The notes below the pieces were generated by a model that was not told the origin of the DNA, made no database searches, and worked only from the letters and a program-made list of their open reading frames with translations. From Flavobacterium fontis (GTDB lineage Bacteria > Bacteroidota > Bacteroidia > Flavobacteriales > Flavobacteriaceae): a DNA stretch of 64,000 nucleotides. Below, in pieces: positions 44,976-54,465 of this stretch. How positions within the stretch are numbered: the stretch's first letter is position 1; every line of letters begins with the position of its first letter. The position numbers and the translations under genes were made by a program. The DNA lies in assembly GCF_900129405.1 (NCBI RefSeq), contig NZ_FQVQ01000001.1, forward strand, positions 372,001 to 436,000, read 5' to 3'.

Positions 44976-46072
44976 ACATCATTTATTTGACTAAATATTC
45001 CCGTTTGGGAGCGAGTAGTAGATTGCGAAGTTATCAGTTTGAAGATTTGTTTACGGATTGCAATATCGAGGCAAGCTATGCCCCTTTTTTTGATGATGCC
45101 TATTTAAATTCGCTTTATTTTAAAAAACGAGTTGGCTTTCCTAAATTGTTGTTTTATTACCTACGACGTTTTTTGTTGTTATTCAAACTCTTTCAGTACG
45201 ATAAAGTAGTTGTTGAAAAAGAGTTGTTTCCCTATTTTCCTCCGGTTTTTGAAAGGCTAATCCGGTTTTTGGGTATAAATTATGTTGTCGATTATGACGA
45301 TGCCATTTTTCATAATTACGATTTACATCCCAACAAATTAGTGCGATTTTTGCTTAAAAATAAAATAGCAACGGTGATGCGAAATAGTAGTTTGGTTATG
45401 GTAGGAAATGACTATCTCAAACAATATGCACTGCAAAGTGGTGCCAAAAACGTGATCACATTGCCAACAGTAATAGATCTGGATCGCTATACAAAGCCGA
45501 ATTTAAAGGATGAACAGTCTAAAGTTGTAATCGGTTGGATGGGAAGTCCCACAACCTTCAAGTATTTCAAATCGCTGGAAAATATCATTATCAAGCTCAA
45601 TCAGAAATATACGCATCTTGAGTGGCATGTTGTTGGTGCCCAATGGGATGATATGCCTAGTAATTTGAAGTCTATTTATTGCTATGATTGGTCTGAAGAG
45701 CTGGAAGTAGCACAATTGAATCAAATGGATATTGGCGTGATGCCATTATTTGAAACGCCATGGGAAAAAGGAAAATGTGCTTATAAATTGATTCAATATA
45801 TGGGCGCAGGTTTGCCTGTAATTGCTTCCCCTGTAGGTAAAAATAACGAAGTGGTGTATGAAGGCGTTAATGGATTTTTGGCCGAAACGGAAACGGATTG
45901 GTTAAACTACTTGGAAGTTTTAATTCTCAACCAAAAGCTAAGAAAGGAACTTGGGACAAAAGGAAGAGGTCTCGTTGAACAAAAATATTCCAAGGAAATA
46001 AACTTCAGGACACTTTTTGAAATTGTTACCTTACACAAAAATGTTCCCATACATTGTGTTAAATTTCAATAA
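44972..46072 (+). CDS. Glycosyltransferase (GT4-like)
   Basis: A 366-residue GT-B enzyme. SRLGASSRLRSYQFEDLF at the N terminus and VDYDDAIFHNYD in the acceptor lobe mark a subfamily common in O-antigen and capsule loci; the donor lobe begins VIGWMGSPTTFKYFKSL and contains CAYKLIQYMGAGLPVIASP. The donor sugar cannot be inferred. Translationally coupled to the gene before it, and 3 bases from the acyltransferase after it. Confidence 0.88.
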   Translation: MNIIYLTKYSRLGASSRLRSYQFEDLFTDCNIEASYAPFFDDAYLNSLYFKKRVGFPKLLFYYLRRFLLLFKLFQYDKVVVEKELFPYFPPVFERLIRFLGINYVVDYDDAIFHNYDLHPNKLVRFLLKNKIATVMRNSSLVMVGNDYLKQYALQSGAKNVITLPTVIDLDRYTKPNLKDEQSKVVIGWMGSPTTFKYFKSLENIIIKLNQKYTHLEWHVVGAQWDDMPSNLKSIYCYDWSEELEVAQLNQMDIGVMPLFETPWEKGKCAYKLIQYMGAGLPVIASPVGKNNEVVYEGVNGFLAETETDWLNYLEVLILNQKLRKELGTKGRGLVEQKYSKEINFRTLFEIVTLHKNVPIHCVKFQ

Positions 46073-46075
46073 GTC

Positions 46076-47086
46076 ATGGCCAGTGATAAACTTCATGTTT
46101 TACAAAGCTTTAGGGGAATAGCTGCTTCAATGGTTGTGGTTCACCATGCTTTAAATACCCTGTTGTATTATCATCCAATTCGTTCTAGTTTTTTACTTTT
46201 TTTATGTCATTTGGGGAAATATGGCGTTGACTTTTTCTTCGTTTTATCAGGATTTATTTTAACCTATGCCTTTGCCCAAAAAAAGCAAAATCCAGTGCCA
46301 TGGCATCGTTTTCTCTTGGCTCGATTTATTCGTGTATATGTTCCTTTTTTACCCATTAGTATAGCACTTTACTTCTTCTACACCTATTATCCCCACTTCT
46401 CCAACGGTTCCAGGGATCTGAGTTTGTGGACCTCTTTAACTTTATCTCCTTCCGGAAAGCCAGCATTATCAGTGGCATGGACCTTAAGTCATGAAATACT
46501 TTTTTACCTTTTGTTTAGTGTTATGTACATTGGCGAAAAGTATTGGAAAATTCTATGTACTCTATGGATCATCGGAATAGGGATGGTGTATGTGGTATTT
46601 CATCACAGTACCAAAAACACGTTCTTTGGTTTTGTTTTTTCGCCCTATAATGTTGAATTTCTGGTTGGTTATGGTACCGCCAAATTTTATCTTCAAGGGA
46701 AATCAATTGCCAAAGAAATTTATTTGGCACTACTCGTATTGATTTTTTCTTTGATTGTTTTTTTGCTATGGAATCAATGGTATCCGGTTCGGTTTTTTAC
46801 CAATTTTCTGGTTGCAATAATGAGTGCACTGTTAATTTTAAAGTTTATAAATAGTACGTGGACTCCGCCTCGGATATTGCTGTTTTCGGGTATGATTTCT
46901 TATTCTATTTATTTGATTCATAACCCTGTGCAGATATTTATTGTCCGTTTATTACCTGAGATTCATTCCTTGATTTTGGTTTTTATAGTGTTGTTGCTAA
47001 TTCTATTCGTCGTACATTTGATGGCTTGGATTTACTATCAAATTTTTGAGAATAGCGTCACAAACCAGATTAAAAAGCGGGTGTAA
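46076..47086 (+). CDS. Acyltransferase family 3, membrane
   Basis: A 336-residue membrane O-acyltransferase, distinct from that at 42679. LQSFRGIAASMVVVHHALN holds the conserved Arg/His segment, and SVAWTLSHEILFYLLFSVMY is the second family motif. About ten helices. It is expected to decorate the polysaccharide with an acyl group. Its stop abuts the ATG of the probable polymerase with no gap. Confidence 0.9.
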   Translation: MASDKLHVLQSFRGIAASMVVVHHALNTLLYYHPIRSSFLLFLCHLGKYGVDFFFVLSGFILTYAFAQKKQNPVPWHRFLLARFIRVYVPFLPISIALYFFYTYYPHFSNGSRDLSLWTSLTLSPSGKPALSVAWTLSHEILFYLLFSVMYIGEKYWKILCTLWIIGIGMVYVVFHHSTKNTFFGFVFSPYNVEFLVGYGTAKFYLQGKSIAKEIYLALLVLIFSLIVFLLWNQWYPVRFFTNFLVAIMSALLILKFINSTWTPPRILLFSGMISYSIYLIHNPVQIFIVRLLPEIHSLILVFIVLLLILFVVHLMAWIYYQIFENSVTNQIKKRV

Positions 47087-48256
47087 ATGGATATACTTTT
47101 TTTAGTACTACTTGCAGTAGCGAGTTATATTTATCTCTATAAAGTACAAAAAAGTTTGAGTAAGACTAATTTTACCAACTTAGTCTACCTCTATTTCTAT
47201 CATTTACTTTTTGGTCTGTATTACTATTTTTTTGTTTTTGGCGACTCCATCGGTTTTTGGAATCAATCCTCAATCTTAAGTTTTGAAACCTTTCTGTATT
47301 GTCTCACCGAACAAAAAGGAACTTTATTCATATATGCCTTAAATTACATTCCCGCCAATGTCTTGGGCTTAAGTTACTTTACGGGAACCATGATATACAC
47401 CTTTATTGGATTTTTAGGCGTTAGTTATTTCTATAGATTGAGTATTCTATTGATACCCGAAAACCCCAAAATCAATACGTTTTCTTTATTTCCGTTTCTT
47501 TTTTTCTTACCCAATCTTCATTTCTGGAGTTGTGCTGTAGGCAAGGATACATTGTTGTTTTTTGCTATTGGAATTGCATCTTTAGCTTTAACAGATTTGA
47601 AAAAAAAGTGGATTTTTTTCCTTTTTGCTTTGTTTCTTTCCTATTTAGTTCGGCCTCATATTACGTTATTCATACTCGTGGCTTTGGCGATGAGTATATT
47701 ATTTGGTCAAAGTACGGCTTTGTATAAAAAAGTTTTTCTTTCTGGGATTATGGTGGGACTTTTACTCTATATACTTCCCAATGTAATGGAATTTGCACGT
47801 TTGGAAGAAGCTACTCTTGACAGTTTCAATAGTTTTGCAGAAACAAAGGCATCAAAGTTAGGTAGTGTAAACAATTCTACCGCCATTGATATAAGTAGTT
47901 ACCCTTTTGTATTTAAGGTGTTTACGTTTTTATTTCGGCCATTGCCTTTTGATATCAATAGTATACCCACACTTTTAGCCGCCCTTGAAAATCTTCTATT
48001 AGTTTTCTTATTTGTCATTGGTTTTAAATTTGCCTATTTCAAAAGCATTAAATCGGCTCCTTTTGTGATTCGATTTATGGTATACTTTTTAATCATTGGC
48101 ACGGTAGCATTTTCACAAACACTTGGTAATTTGGGGATCATGTTGCGAATGCGGAATATGTTTTTACCCGCAATACTCTTTATTTTTTATTGGCACTTTT
48201 ATTATAGTACAATTCCTTACAGAAGTTTAAACAAGGGTAGTCACAAAAATATCTAA
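47087..48256 (+). CDS. Probable O-antigen/capsule polymerase (Wzy-like)
   Basis: A 389-residue polytopic membrane protein with about 10-11 helices and a sizeable polar loop in the middle (around residues 240-265). It contains LHFWSCAVGKDTLLFFAI, a motif seen in several oligosaccharide repeat-unit polymerases, and an RPH triplet later on. Wzy proteins are poorly conserved, so the call rests on topology, this motif and position as the last gene of a flippase-containing operon with no other polymerase candidate. Convergent with wzc. Confidence 0.7.
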   Translation: MDILFLVLLAVASYIYLYKVQKSLSKTNFTNLVYLYFYHLLFGLYYYFFVFGDSIGFWNQSSILSFETFLYCLTEQKGTLFIYALNYIPANVLGLSYFTGTMIYTFIGFLGVSYFYRLSILLIPENPKINTFSLFPFLFFLPNLHFWSCAVGKDTLLFFAIGIASLALTDLKKKWIFFLFALFLSYLVRPHITLFILVALAMSILFGQSTALYKKVFLSGIMVGLLLYILPNVMEFARLEEATLDSFNSFAETKASKLGSVNNSTAIDISSYPFVFKVFTFLFRPLPFDINSIPTLLAALENLLLVFLFVIGFKFAYFKSIKSAPFVIRFMVYFLIIGTVAFSQTLGNLGIMLRMRNMFLPAILFIFYWHFYYSTIPYRSLNKGSHKNI

Positions 48257-48330
48257 GGAAAAATTTGTATGATCAGCGCTTAGAGCTATAATAAAAATAC
48301 AAAAAGGTTAAATAGGAAATGTTTTCTGTA

Positions 48331-50697
48331 TTATTTTCTCCTAAACCAACGCGCTACACGGTATTTCAATGTTAATTTACGGGAGTAGTTTTTTTCATAA
48401 CCATATCCATAGCCGTAATTATACCCATAACTGTAATTACTTCCATAAATTCTATTTTGGCCCACGTTATTGATGATAAGACCAAAACTAATTTTAGGAT
48501 TAATTTTTTGAAAATCAAGGATGTGTTTAAACAATTTCTTTTCGGTAAAATTAGCCCGAGTGACAAAAAGTATTGCATCTGCTAAACCTGAAATGACGGT
48601 TGTATCCGTCACCAAAAGGGTAGGAGCTGTATCTATGACAATGTAGTCATACGTTTCCTTTAGAATATTTAATAAGGCACTAAAACGATCATTGGCCAGT
48701 AGTTCTGCCGGATTAGGGGGTATTGTTCCCGAAAAAATAACATCAAACTCGTGTTTGGATAGCATTTCTTTACCATGTACAAGAATATCCTCAAGGGTAA
48801 GTTTTTCATCAAAAATAAAATTTGAAATTCCTTTCAATCCTTTTCTTTCATAGTTTAACATACTATGCAGTTGTGGATTTCTGAGGTCAGCTCCTAATAA
48901 CACTACTTTTTTGTTAGTAGACGATAATGTTATTGCAAGGTTCATCGAAACAAAGGTTTTCCCTTCTCCTTTGATAGATGACGTAACAAATACAACTTGG
49001 TTACGCTTCTTTTGTGAGGAAAGTAAAAAGGATAGATTCGTTCGAAGAATACGAAACGATTCAGAAAGTATGGAACGGTCAAGTAAGCGAATTAATTTAT
49101 TTTCATTCGTATCAACAAAAGGTATTTCGGCTATAACGGGCAATTTAAGATGTTGTTCCAAATCAGATTTGGTTTGAATTTTATCATTGGAAACAAAGTA
49201 GATATAAATGATTAGCAGCGGGATTAATAAGCCAATTACAAAGGCAATCCCATAAATTAATGCCCGATCAGGATATATGGGGCTACCGGTAAAGTTAGGG
49301 TATTCAATGAGTTTAATGGTAGGGTTAGTTATCGCAAGATTAACGGCAGCTTCTTCTCTTTTTTGGAGTAATAAAATATACAACGTTTCTTTAATATTTT
49401 GTTGTCTTTCAATGGAACGCAGAGATTTTTCATTGTCAGGAATACGGTTATAATTTTTGGCACTCAAGCCTTGTATTTTTGACAATTCTTTCTTCTGGTA
49501 GGCTAATGTATTTTTATAACTAATGATGGTCGATCTAAGATTCCCTTTGACTGCATTTACTTGTTGCGTAAGTGAAGCTACAATGGGGTTCGTTTTTCCA
49601 CCACCGTCACTAATATACTTGTTGCGATTCAGAATGACTTCATTAAGTTTATTGCTCAAACCATTTATTTCATCATTGGTAATGCCAATATTGACAGGTA
49701 CTAAGTCCAACTCTTTACTCGTATTAATGGTGTTTAGCATAATGTCGGCTAATACGAGTTGAGTATCGATTCTTTCAATATTATTTTCTGAGTCGTAACT
49801 TTTTTGCATAATTACCCCAGCATCGGCTTCAATAAAAGATATTTTTTGAGACTTTTTGTAAGCAGCTTTTTGTTTTTCAATAGAGTCGAGTTCGGTAAAA
49901 AGATATTGGAAACGATCATCCACAAATTCAATTGTTTTTTCAAAAACGAGTTGCCGATCTTTAACCCCATCGTTGTCAAAAATTGTAATGAGTGCCCCCA
50001 ATACGGCATTTATTTTTCCTGTATTTCCTCCTTTTAAAACAAGCTTAAGAATGTTACTTTGTGTTCCTTGTTTTGTGATGGTTAAATTATTGGATAATTC
50101 TTGCAACAGGGTGTTTTTAGGTTTTAACCGTATTTGATATTCGCCCAATTTTTGTTTTTTACGTTCATTTTTTGGCAAAACAACAAAGGGAATTTCTTGT
50201 GTTAAATTCGTTTTGTTGTAAGGATAAAGCGTGGGCTTATCATCAAGTAAGTAACCATTCTCTTTGAGTGTAATGGTAAAAAGAGCACTTTTATTGTAGA
50301 GTTCTTGCGTAGGAATTCCCCATATAATCTTAAAAGGAGCGGTATCCCATAATTCTATCGATTTTATCTTTCCTTTCGTATAAACTTCCGTATGCAATTC
50401 AAGGCTGTCGATAACGCGATTTAGAATACGTGTTGATTTAATTAGTTCAATTTCATTTTCTAAATCTTTATCATTATCACCAAAAATATTGAAGGAATTG
50501 GTGGGTAACTTAAACGTATTATTTGTTTGATCTAGAATTTGAATTTTTGCTTGAGTTGCATAGATATCACTTACATAGCGAAGGTATAGATAAGCAATTA
50601 AAACTGAAACAACACTAGAAAGGACTATCCATTTCCAAAAGATTAGATATTTGAATGCTTCCTCTTTGAACTTAAACTGAATTTCGTTTCCTTCCAT
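48331..50697 (-). CDS. Wzc-like tyrosine autokinase / chain-length regulator
   Basis: A 788-residue inner-membrane protein. An N-terminal Wzz domain has helix one near residues 21-42 and its periplasmic coiled coil to about residue 480, then helix two, then a C-terminal BY-kinase domain. The Walker A is SSIKGEGKTFVSMNLA, Walker A' is LLGADLRNPQLH and Walker B is YDYIVIDTAP. A tyrosine-rich tail (SNYSYGYNYGYGYGYEKNY) precedes the basic end, the expected autophosphorylation cluster. It controls polymer length and export with Wza. It is separated by one base from wza, and convergent with the + strand operon. No Wzb phosphatase is adjacent. Confidence 0.93.
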   Translation of the reverse strand: MEGNEIQFKFKEEAFKYLIFWKWIVLSSVVSVLIAYLYLRYVSDIYATQAKIQILDQTNNTFKLPTNSFNIFGDNDKDLENEIELIKSTRILNRVIDSLELHTEVYTKGKIKSIELWDTAPFKIIWGIPTQELYNKSALFTITLKENGYLLDDKPTLYPYNKTNLTQEIPFVVLPKNERKKQKLGEYQIRLKPKNTLLQELSNNLTITKQGTQSNILKLVLKGGNTGKINAVLGALITIFDNDGVKDRQLVFEKTIEFVDDRFQYLFTELDSIEKQKAAYKKSQKISFIEADAGVIMQKSYDSENNIERIDTQLVLADIMLNTINTSKELDLVPVNIGITNDEINGLSNKLNEVILNRNKYISDGGGKTNPIVASLTQQVNAVKGNLRSTIISYKNTLAYQKKELSKIQGLSAKNYNRIPDNEKSLRSIERQQNIKETLYILLLQKREEAAVNLAITNPTIKLIEYPNFTGSPIYPDRALIYGIAFVIGLLIPLLIIYIYFVSNDKIQTKSDLEQHLKLPVIAEIPFVDTNENKLIRLLDRSILSESFRILRTNLSFLLSSQKKRNQVVFVTSSIKGEGKTFVSMNLAITLSSTNKKVVLLGADLRNPQLHSMLNYERKGLKGISNFIFDEKLTLEDILVHGKEMLSKHEFDVIFSGTIPPNPAELLANDRFSALLNILKETYDYIVIDTAPTLLVTDTTVISGLADAILFVTRANFTEKKLFKHILDFQKINPKISFGLIINNVGQNRIYGSNYSYGYNYGYGYGYEKNYSRKLTLKYRVARWFRRK

Positions 50698-50698
50698 T

Positions 50699-51439
50699 TT
50701 ACTTCGTTAATAGGATGATGGCAAGAATTGTTGAAATACTTACAGAAGTTATCGTCAATAAATTTCCTAAACTCTTCACGTAACCTCCTGATTTTACTTT
50801 GGCATCATTCGGTAATACATAAATTACATCATTCGGTTTTAAATAATAATAGGGACTTGAAAACCAATCTTTTGAGGTTAAATCAATTTTAGTATAATTC
50901 AAAACGTTGCCTTCTTCACGTATTAAATATATATTATTTCGCACACCATTTATCGTTAAATCACCCGCATATCCCAAGGCTTGAAGTAAGGAAATATTTT
51001 CCTCCTGATAATTGTATGTTCCCGGTTTGTTGACTTCGCCTAAAACAGTAAATTTTGAATTGATAACCCTAACATTAACAACAGGATTAGACAAATGTCC
51101 TCCAGATATCAGTAAATTAGCTATGATTTGTTCCAATTCCATACAACTTATACCGTTGGCATTTATTTTTCCTAATACAGGAAGTGTAATAAAACCTTCA
51201 CTGCTCACTAAATAACCATTGCTGCTTTGGGTGACTTCCATGTTGTAGGCTTTAACAATTTCAGCTGAAGATGAGGTAATCACAATACTTAAGATGTCAT
51301 TTTTTGTGATAGTAGATTTTATGAGCTGCGTTTTATCAGTAGTCTCTGTATTTAAATTATTGAAATAAATAATATCTTTTTTTGAGGTGCAAGCAGAGTT
51401 GATAATGAGAAATAGTAAAAAGAAAATAGTGTTTTTCAT
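50699..51439 (-). CDS. Wza-like polysaccharide export lipoprotein
   Basis: A 246-residue outer-membrane lipoprotein: signal peptide and lipobox LIINSACTS (Cys about residue 17), then a Poly_export domain (KNDILSIVITSSSAEIVKAY), an SLBB domain (VLGEVNKPGTYNYQEE), and a single C-terminal helix. It is shorter than E. coli Wza, as is normal in Bacteroidota. It forms the outer-membrane part of the capsule exporter with Wzc. First gene of the wza-wzc operon; a TAGTTTTG -7 box lies at 51522-51529. Confidence 0.92.
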   Translation of the reverse strand: MKNTIFFLLFLIINSACTSKKDIIYFNNLNTETTDKTQLIKSTITKNDILSIVITSSSAEIVKAYNMEVTQSSNGYLVSSEGFITLPVLGKINANGISCMELEQIIANLLISGGHLSNPVVNVRVINSKFTVLGEVNKPGTYNYQEENISLLQALGYAGDLTINGVRNNIYLIREEGNVLNYTKIDLTSKDWFSSPYYYLKPNDVIYVLPNDAKVKSGGYVKSLGNLLTITSVSISTILAIILLTK

Positions 51440-51521
51440 AAATTGTAATTTACAACTCCAGAAATTAGAGATTCAATTAATGTATAATTTACAATACAAA
51501 TTCGCATTAATTTGTTTGCTA

Positions 51522-51529
51522 CAAAACTA
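51522..51529 (-). promoter_or_regulatory. -7 box TAGTTTTG for wza-wzc
   Basis: TAnnTTTG match on the minus strand, 82 bases upstream of the ATG. The long AT-rich leader is otherwise featureless. Confidence 0.5.
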
Positions 51530-51607
51530 CATAAATAAGGAGTTAATTTGTTCTATACGTTTGAAACAGAAGTAATTTAACAATTAGATAATATAGAGGA
51601 AGCAATG

Positions 51608-52585
51608 TTAAATTACCATTAAATTACACCCCCGAATATCCGAATGGTCAAAACGGCCTAATACTTCAAACGCATTGTTAGAATGTTTTTTGCCCAAATC
51701 TTGGGTGGCTAAGAAGGAACAAGCATTGTAATTGGCCAAGTCGATGACATTGATGCCGCCATTTTTTCCATCGGCAACATACCGTAAGGGGTCTTCAGGG
51801 TCTCGCATAAGTACATGCATCCAAGGGGGACATTCAAAGATGCCTTCCCCAAACGAATAGGCCTGTGATAAAAGTTCGGTCATCCCATATTCAGAATGGA
51901 TCGTCGGCACTCCAAAACCAGCGCATAATAATTGGTGAAGTTCTTCACGAATCATTTCCTTTCGGCGCCCTTTCATGCCGCCAGTTTCCATAATGATGGT
52001 GTTTTTGAGTTGGAATGTTTCTTTTTCAATAAGGTCAAGCAAGGCGTAGGTCACACCAATTAATAGCGTATTTTGTCCTGAGGCATCCAACGCTTTAAGT
52101 TTTTGAGTGAGTTCGTCGTAATTATGCAAATAGAAGCCACTTTGTTCGTTTTGCGATCCTTCAATCAAATCGGCCACCATATAAATAAGTGATGATCCTT
52201 CGCGTTCTAAATAGGAGGGAAGTAGGGCAAGTATTGCATAGTCTTCTATATTTCCGTAAAAAGTGGCAAAGGCCGATCGAAAACTTTGTATATACAATTG
52301 GAGGTCGGTTACTACATGTTTACTGGTTTGCATTCCAGTCGTACCGCTGCTTGTAAAGGTTATTTCGGGGGGTTGGGAATTGGAAACGATGGTGCGACTT
52401 TTGAAAAACTGAATCGGTAAAAATGGGATGGCTTCCAACGATTTGACGGCTGTTTTATCGACGCCTAATAAGTCACAAAATTCACGGTATACGATTGTAT
52501 TTTCGTATTGGTGCCGAAAAACTTTCAGCGCCATTTTTTCAAATTGCTTAGCGTTGGCAATACTAAAAATATCGTACGGATCCAT
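51608..52585 (-). CDS. LuxE-like acyl-protein synthetase
   Basis: A 325-residue enzyme of the LuxE acyl-protein synthase family, part of the ANL (acyl-adenylate) superfamily. It has the phosphate-binding loop TFTSSGTTGMQTSKHV, the later METGGMKGRRKEM and HSEYGMTELLSQAY. Members activate a carboxylic or fatty acid as an adenylate and pass it to a thiol. In flavobacteria it is a stand-alone gene with no lux genes; its biological role is unknown. A TACTTTTG -7 box at 52590-52597 with TTG 20 bases upstream makes one of the best promoters in the window. Confidence 0.88.
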   Translation of the reverse strand: MDPYDIFSIANAKQFEKMALKVFRHQYENTIVYREFCDLLGVDKTAVKSLEAIPFLPIQFFKSRTIVSNSQPPEITFTSSGTTGMQTSKHVVTDLQLYIQSFRSAFATFYGNIEDYAILALLPSYLEREGSSLIYMVADLIEGSQNEQSGFYLHNYDELTQKLKALDASGQNTLLIGVTYALLDLIEKETFQLKNTIIMETGGMKGRRKEMIREELHQLLCAGFGVPTIHSEYGMTELLSQAYSFGEGIFECPPWMHVLMRDPEDPLRYVADGKNGGINVIDLANYNACSFLATQDLGKKHSNNAFEVLGRFDHSDIRGCNLMVI

Positions 52586-52589
52586 GGGA

Positions 52590-52620
52590 CAAAAGTAGCG
52601 AAATAAAAAAGCCCCGACAA
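52590..52620 (-). promoter_or_regulatory. Promoter for the LuxE-like gene (TACTTTTG with -33 TTG)
   Basis: -7 box TACTTTTG at 52590-52597 and TTG at 52618-52620 on the minus strand, with a 20-base spacer. The -33 element lies inside the upstream gene's terminator hairpin. Confidence 0.6.
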
Positions 52621-52630
52621 CTGCCGGGGC
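52605..52630 (-). terminator. Intrinsic terminator after the 572-residue T9SS protein gene
   Basis: GCCCCG / CGGGGC stem with an 8-base loop; the A-run at 52605-52610 becomes a U-run on the minus strand. Confidence 0.8.
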
Positions 52631-52653
52631 TTGGTTTATGGTGTGTCGAACGC

Positions 52654-54372
52654 TTATTCGATGATTAATTTCTTCACTGCAGTTGCGCCATTTTCTGTAA
52701 TTTGTACAAAGTATACTCCTTTGTTCAATCCACTTACGTTCACTGCATCTTGTGTTGTTGTAGTGATTACTTCTTTTCCAACAAGGTCAAATATACGAAC
52801 AGATTTGCTGTCGTTTGCCGCAGTGTTGATATAGAACATACCGTTTTTCACAGGGTTTGGATAAACCGCTAAACCTTCAATTGCATTGTTGTTTACACTT
52901 AACAAGTTTGGTGTAACAGAAACGCGTAATTCATCCACAGTGATTACTGGAGTCAATGCATCCGAGTCTTGACGGAATAAGAATCCTCCTAATGTGGTAT
53001 TCGCAGTAGCAGGGGTATCTGTTAAGGCAGGAGCCTGTGTGCCGTCAAATCCAGCAACCGTTGGGTTAACCCATAATTTCCATGAATTCCCTACAAAGTC
53101 ATACGCTACCACTACAAACAATACATCGTTAAGGTTGTAGGTAGCTGTAGTATAGTTGGTGGTTGACGTTCCTGAAGTAAGGCCTAATTGGTAAGTAGTT
53201 CCCGTTCTTTTGATAAAAATACGACCTCTAAAGTTTGTGGCACTGCCGTCAGTGATGATAGCAAAAGCGGTTTCAGAAGGATCTGTAGTCGCTGCAAAAT
53301 CCGTTACTTTCATGATAAAAGAAGCATACAACGCCCCTTCAGTAACTGTAGTGGCAGTAAATCTTTTGTGCAATTCTTTACCAGCGCCGTTTAAACCAGC
53401 AGCATTACCATTGGAAGTAAGTCCAGCGTATGTTAAGTTATCAGCGATAGCCAATACATCGTCTCCGGTGTTGGCGTTTGCCCAAAATTGTGTTGCACCT
53501 AATGAACTTCCTACTGGATAATCCATGCTGTCATATAAAGGCAATCCACTTACGGGTTTACAATCAGGTGCCGTTATAGTTACCGTGTACGAACAGTTGT
53601 TACGAACCAATGTGACGATAGCTCCAGTTCCTTCAGGAATGCCTGTAACGGTAATATTTCCATCAGCAATACTTCCTGGGTTGTCTCCTCCAACAGTTCC
53701 TACCGTTGAAGTAACGGTATAAGCGCCACCACCACCGCCAGAGAACGGGATGGTTGCTGTATACGTGTCGATGGCAAATGTAGTGGCGTCACAAGCCGTA
53801 GTGGGTGTGCCGGGTACAACCGTACATGAAGGGTCAAAACTAAATACACGCACATCATCCAAACGGAATTGAGCCGTTGTAGTAGTTTGCGTGAAACGGA
53901 TACGAAGGTTAGTTGCACTTGGGATACCCGTAGTAATCGTCACCAAAGCCCAGTTTGACGTTCCAGCTCCTGTAGGACGTGTATAGGTTAACGGTGTAAA
54001 CGTAGTCCCATCCGTACTTACTTCAACGGTTAACTCGTTATTGGCTCCCGTAGTACTTTTGTATTGACCGAAACTTAATTGTAATGTTGAGGTATTGAAA
54101 GCAGAGGTATTAATTCCTTCAATTAAGAAGTCTCTACCCACTACATTAGTGAAAAATACATTTCCACTTCCCGAGGCTCCAGTATAACCTGAAGATACTG
54201 TAGTTGCACGCACATCAGCGGTACCCGAGTACACGATTGGGGCAGCATTTTGAAATACGTTAGAAGCAATTGGGGTTGTCGCTGAAGGAGTTCCCATGTT
54301 TTCACTGTAGATGGTTTGCGCCATCATAGTTACTCCTGTCAGCATGTAGAGCATGAAGTAAATTTTTTTCAT
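52654..54372 (-). CDS. T9SS type A sorting-domain protein
   Basis: A 572-residue secreted protein. Signal peptide 1-18 (MKKIYFMLYMLTGVTMMA); a first beta-rich domain to about residue 180; an Ig/SprB-like segment of ~90 residues (PFSGGGGGAYTVTSTVGT, VTGIPEGTGAIVTLVRNN) ending with the pair of Cys around residue 268; a lectin/LamG-like beta-sandwich (~280-490); and a T9SS sorting domain (AVYPNPVKNGMFYI ... GVYFVQITENG). Probably a cell-surface or secreted carbohydrate-related protein; the ligand is unknown. A TATCTTTG -7 box lies at 54397-54404. Confidence 0.85.
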   Translation of the reverse strand: MKKIYFMLYMLTGVTMMAQTIYSENMGTPSATTPIASNVFQNAAPIVYSGTADVRATTVSSGYTGASGSGNVFFTNVVGRDFLIEGINTSAFNTSTLQLSFGQYKSTTGANNELTVEVSTDGTTFTPLTYTRPTGAGTSNWALVTITTGIPSATNLRIRFTQTTTTAQFRLDDVRVFSFDPSCTVVPGTPTTACDATTFAIDTYTATIPFSGGGGGAYTVTSTVGTVGGDNPGSIADGNITVTGIPEGTGAIVTLVRNNCSYTVTITAPDCKPVSGLPLYDSMDYPVGSSLGATQFWANANTGDDVLAIADNLTYAGLTSNGNAAGLNGAGKELHKRFTATTVTEGALYASFIMKVTDFAATTDPSETAFAIITDGSATNFRGRIFIKRTGTTYQLGLTSGTSTTNYTTATYNLNDVLFVVVAYDFVGNSWKLWVNPTVAGFDGTQAPALTDTPATANTTLGGFLFRQDSDALTPVITVDELRVSVTPNLLSVNNNAIEGLAVYPNPVKNGMFYINTAANDSKSVRIFDLVGKEVITTTTQDAVNVSGLNKGVYFVQITENGATAVKKLIIE

Positions 54373-54396
54373 ATTGAAATTATTAAATTAAGCACA

Positions 54397-54404
54397 CAAA
54401 GATA
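54397..54404 (-). promoter_or_regulatory. -7 box TATCTTTG for the 572-residue T9SS protein gene
   Basis: TAnnTTTG match on the minus strand, 24 bases upstream of the ATG. Confidence 0.55.
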
Positions 54405-54465
54405 GGGACTATTTTCAGAACTTAATAAAGCCTAAGTTAAAAAATGGTAAAGTCGAAAAGTTTAA

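Noticed and set aside
51440..51607. A small gene between wza and the LuxE-like gene
   Set aside because: Only short AT-rich frames are present with no leader or membrane pattern; the stretch holds the wza promoter and nothing else I can support.
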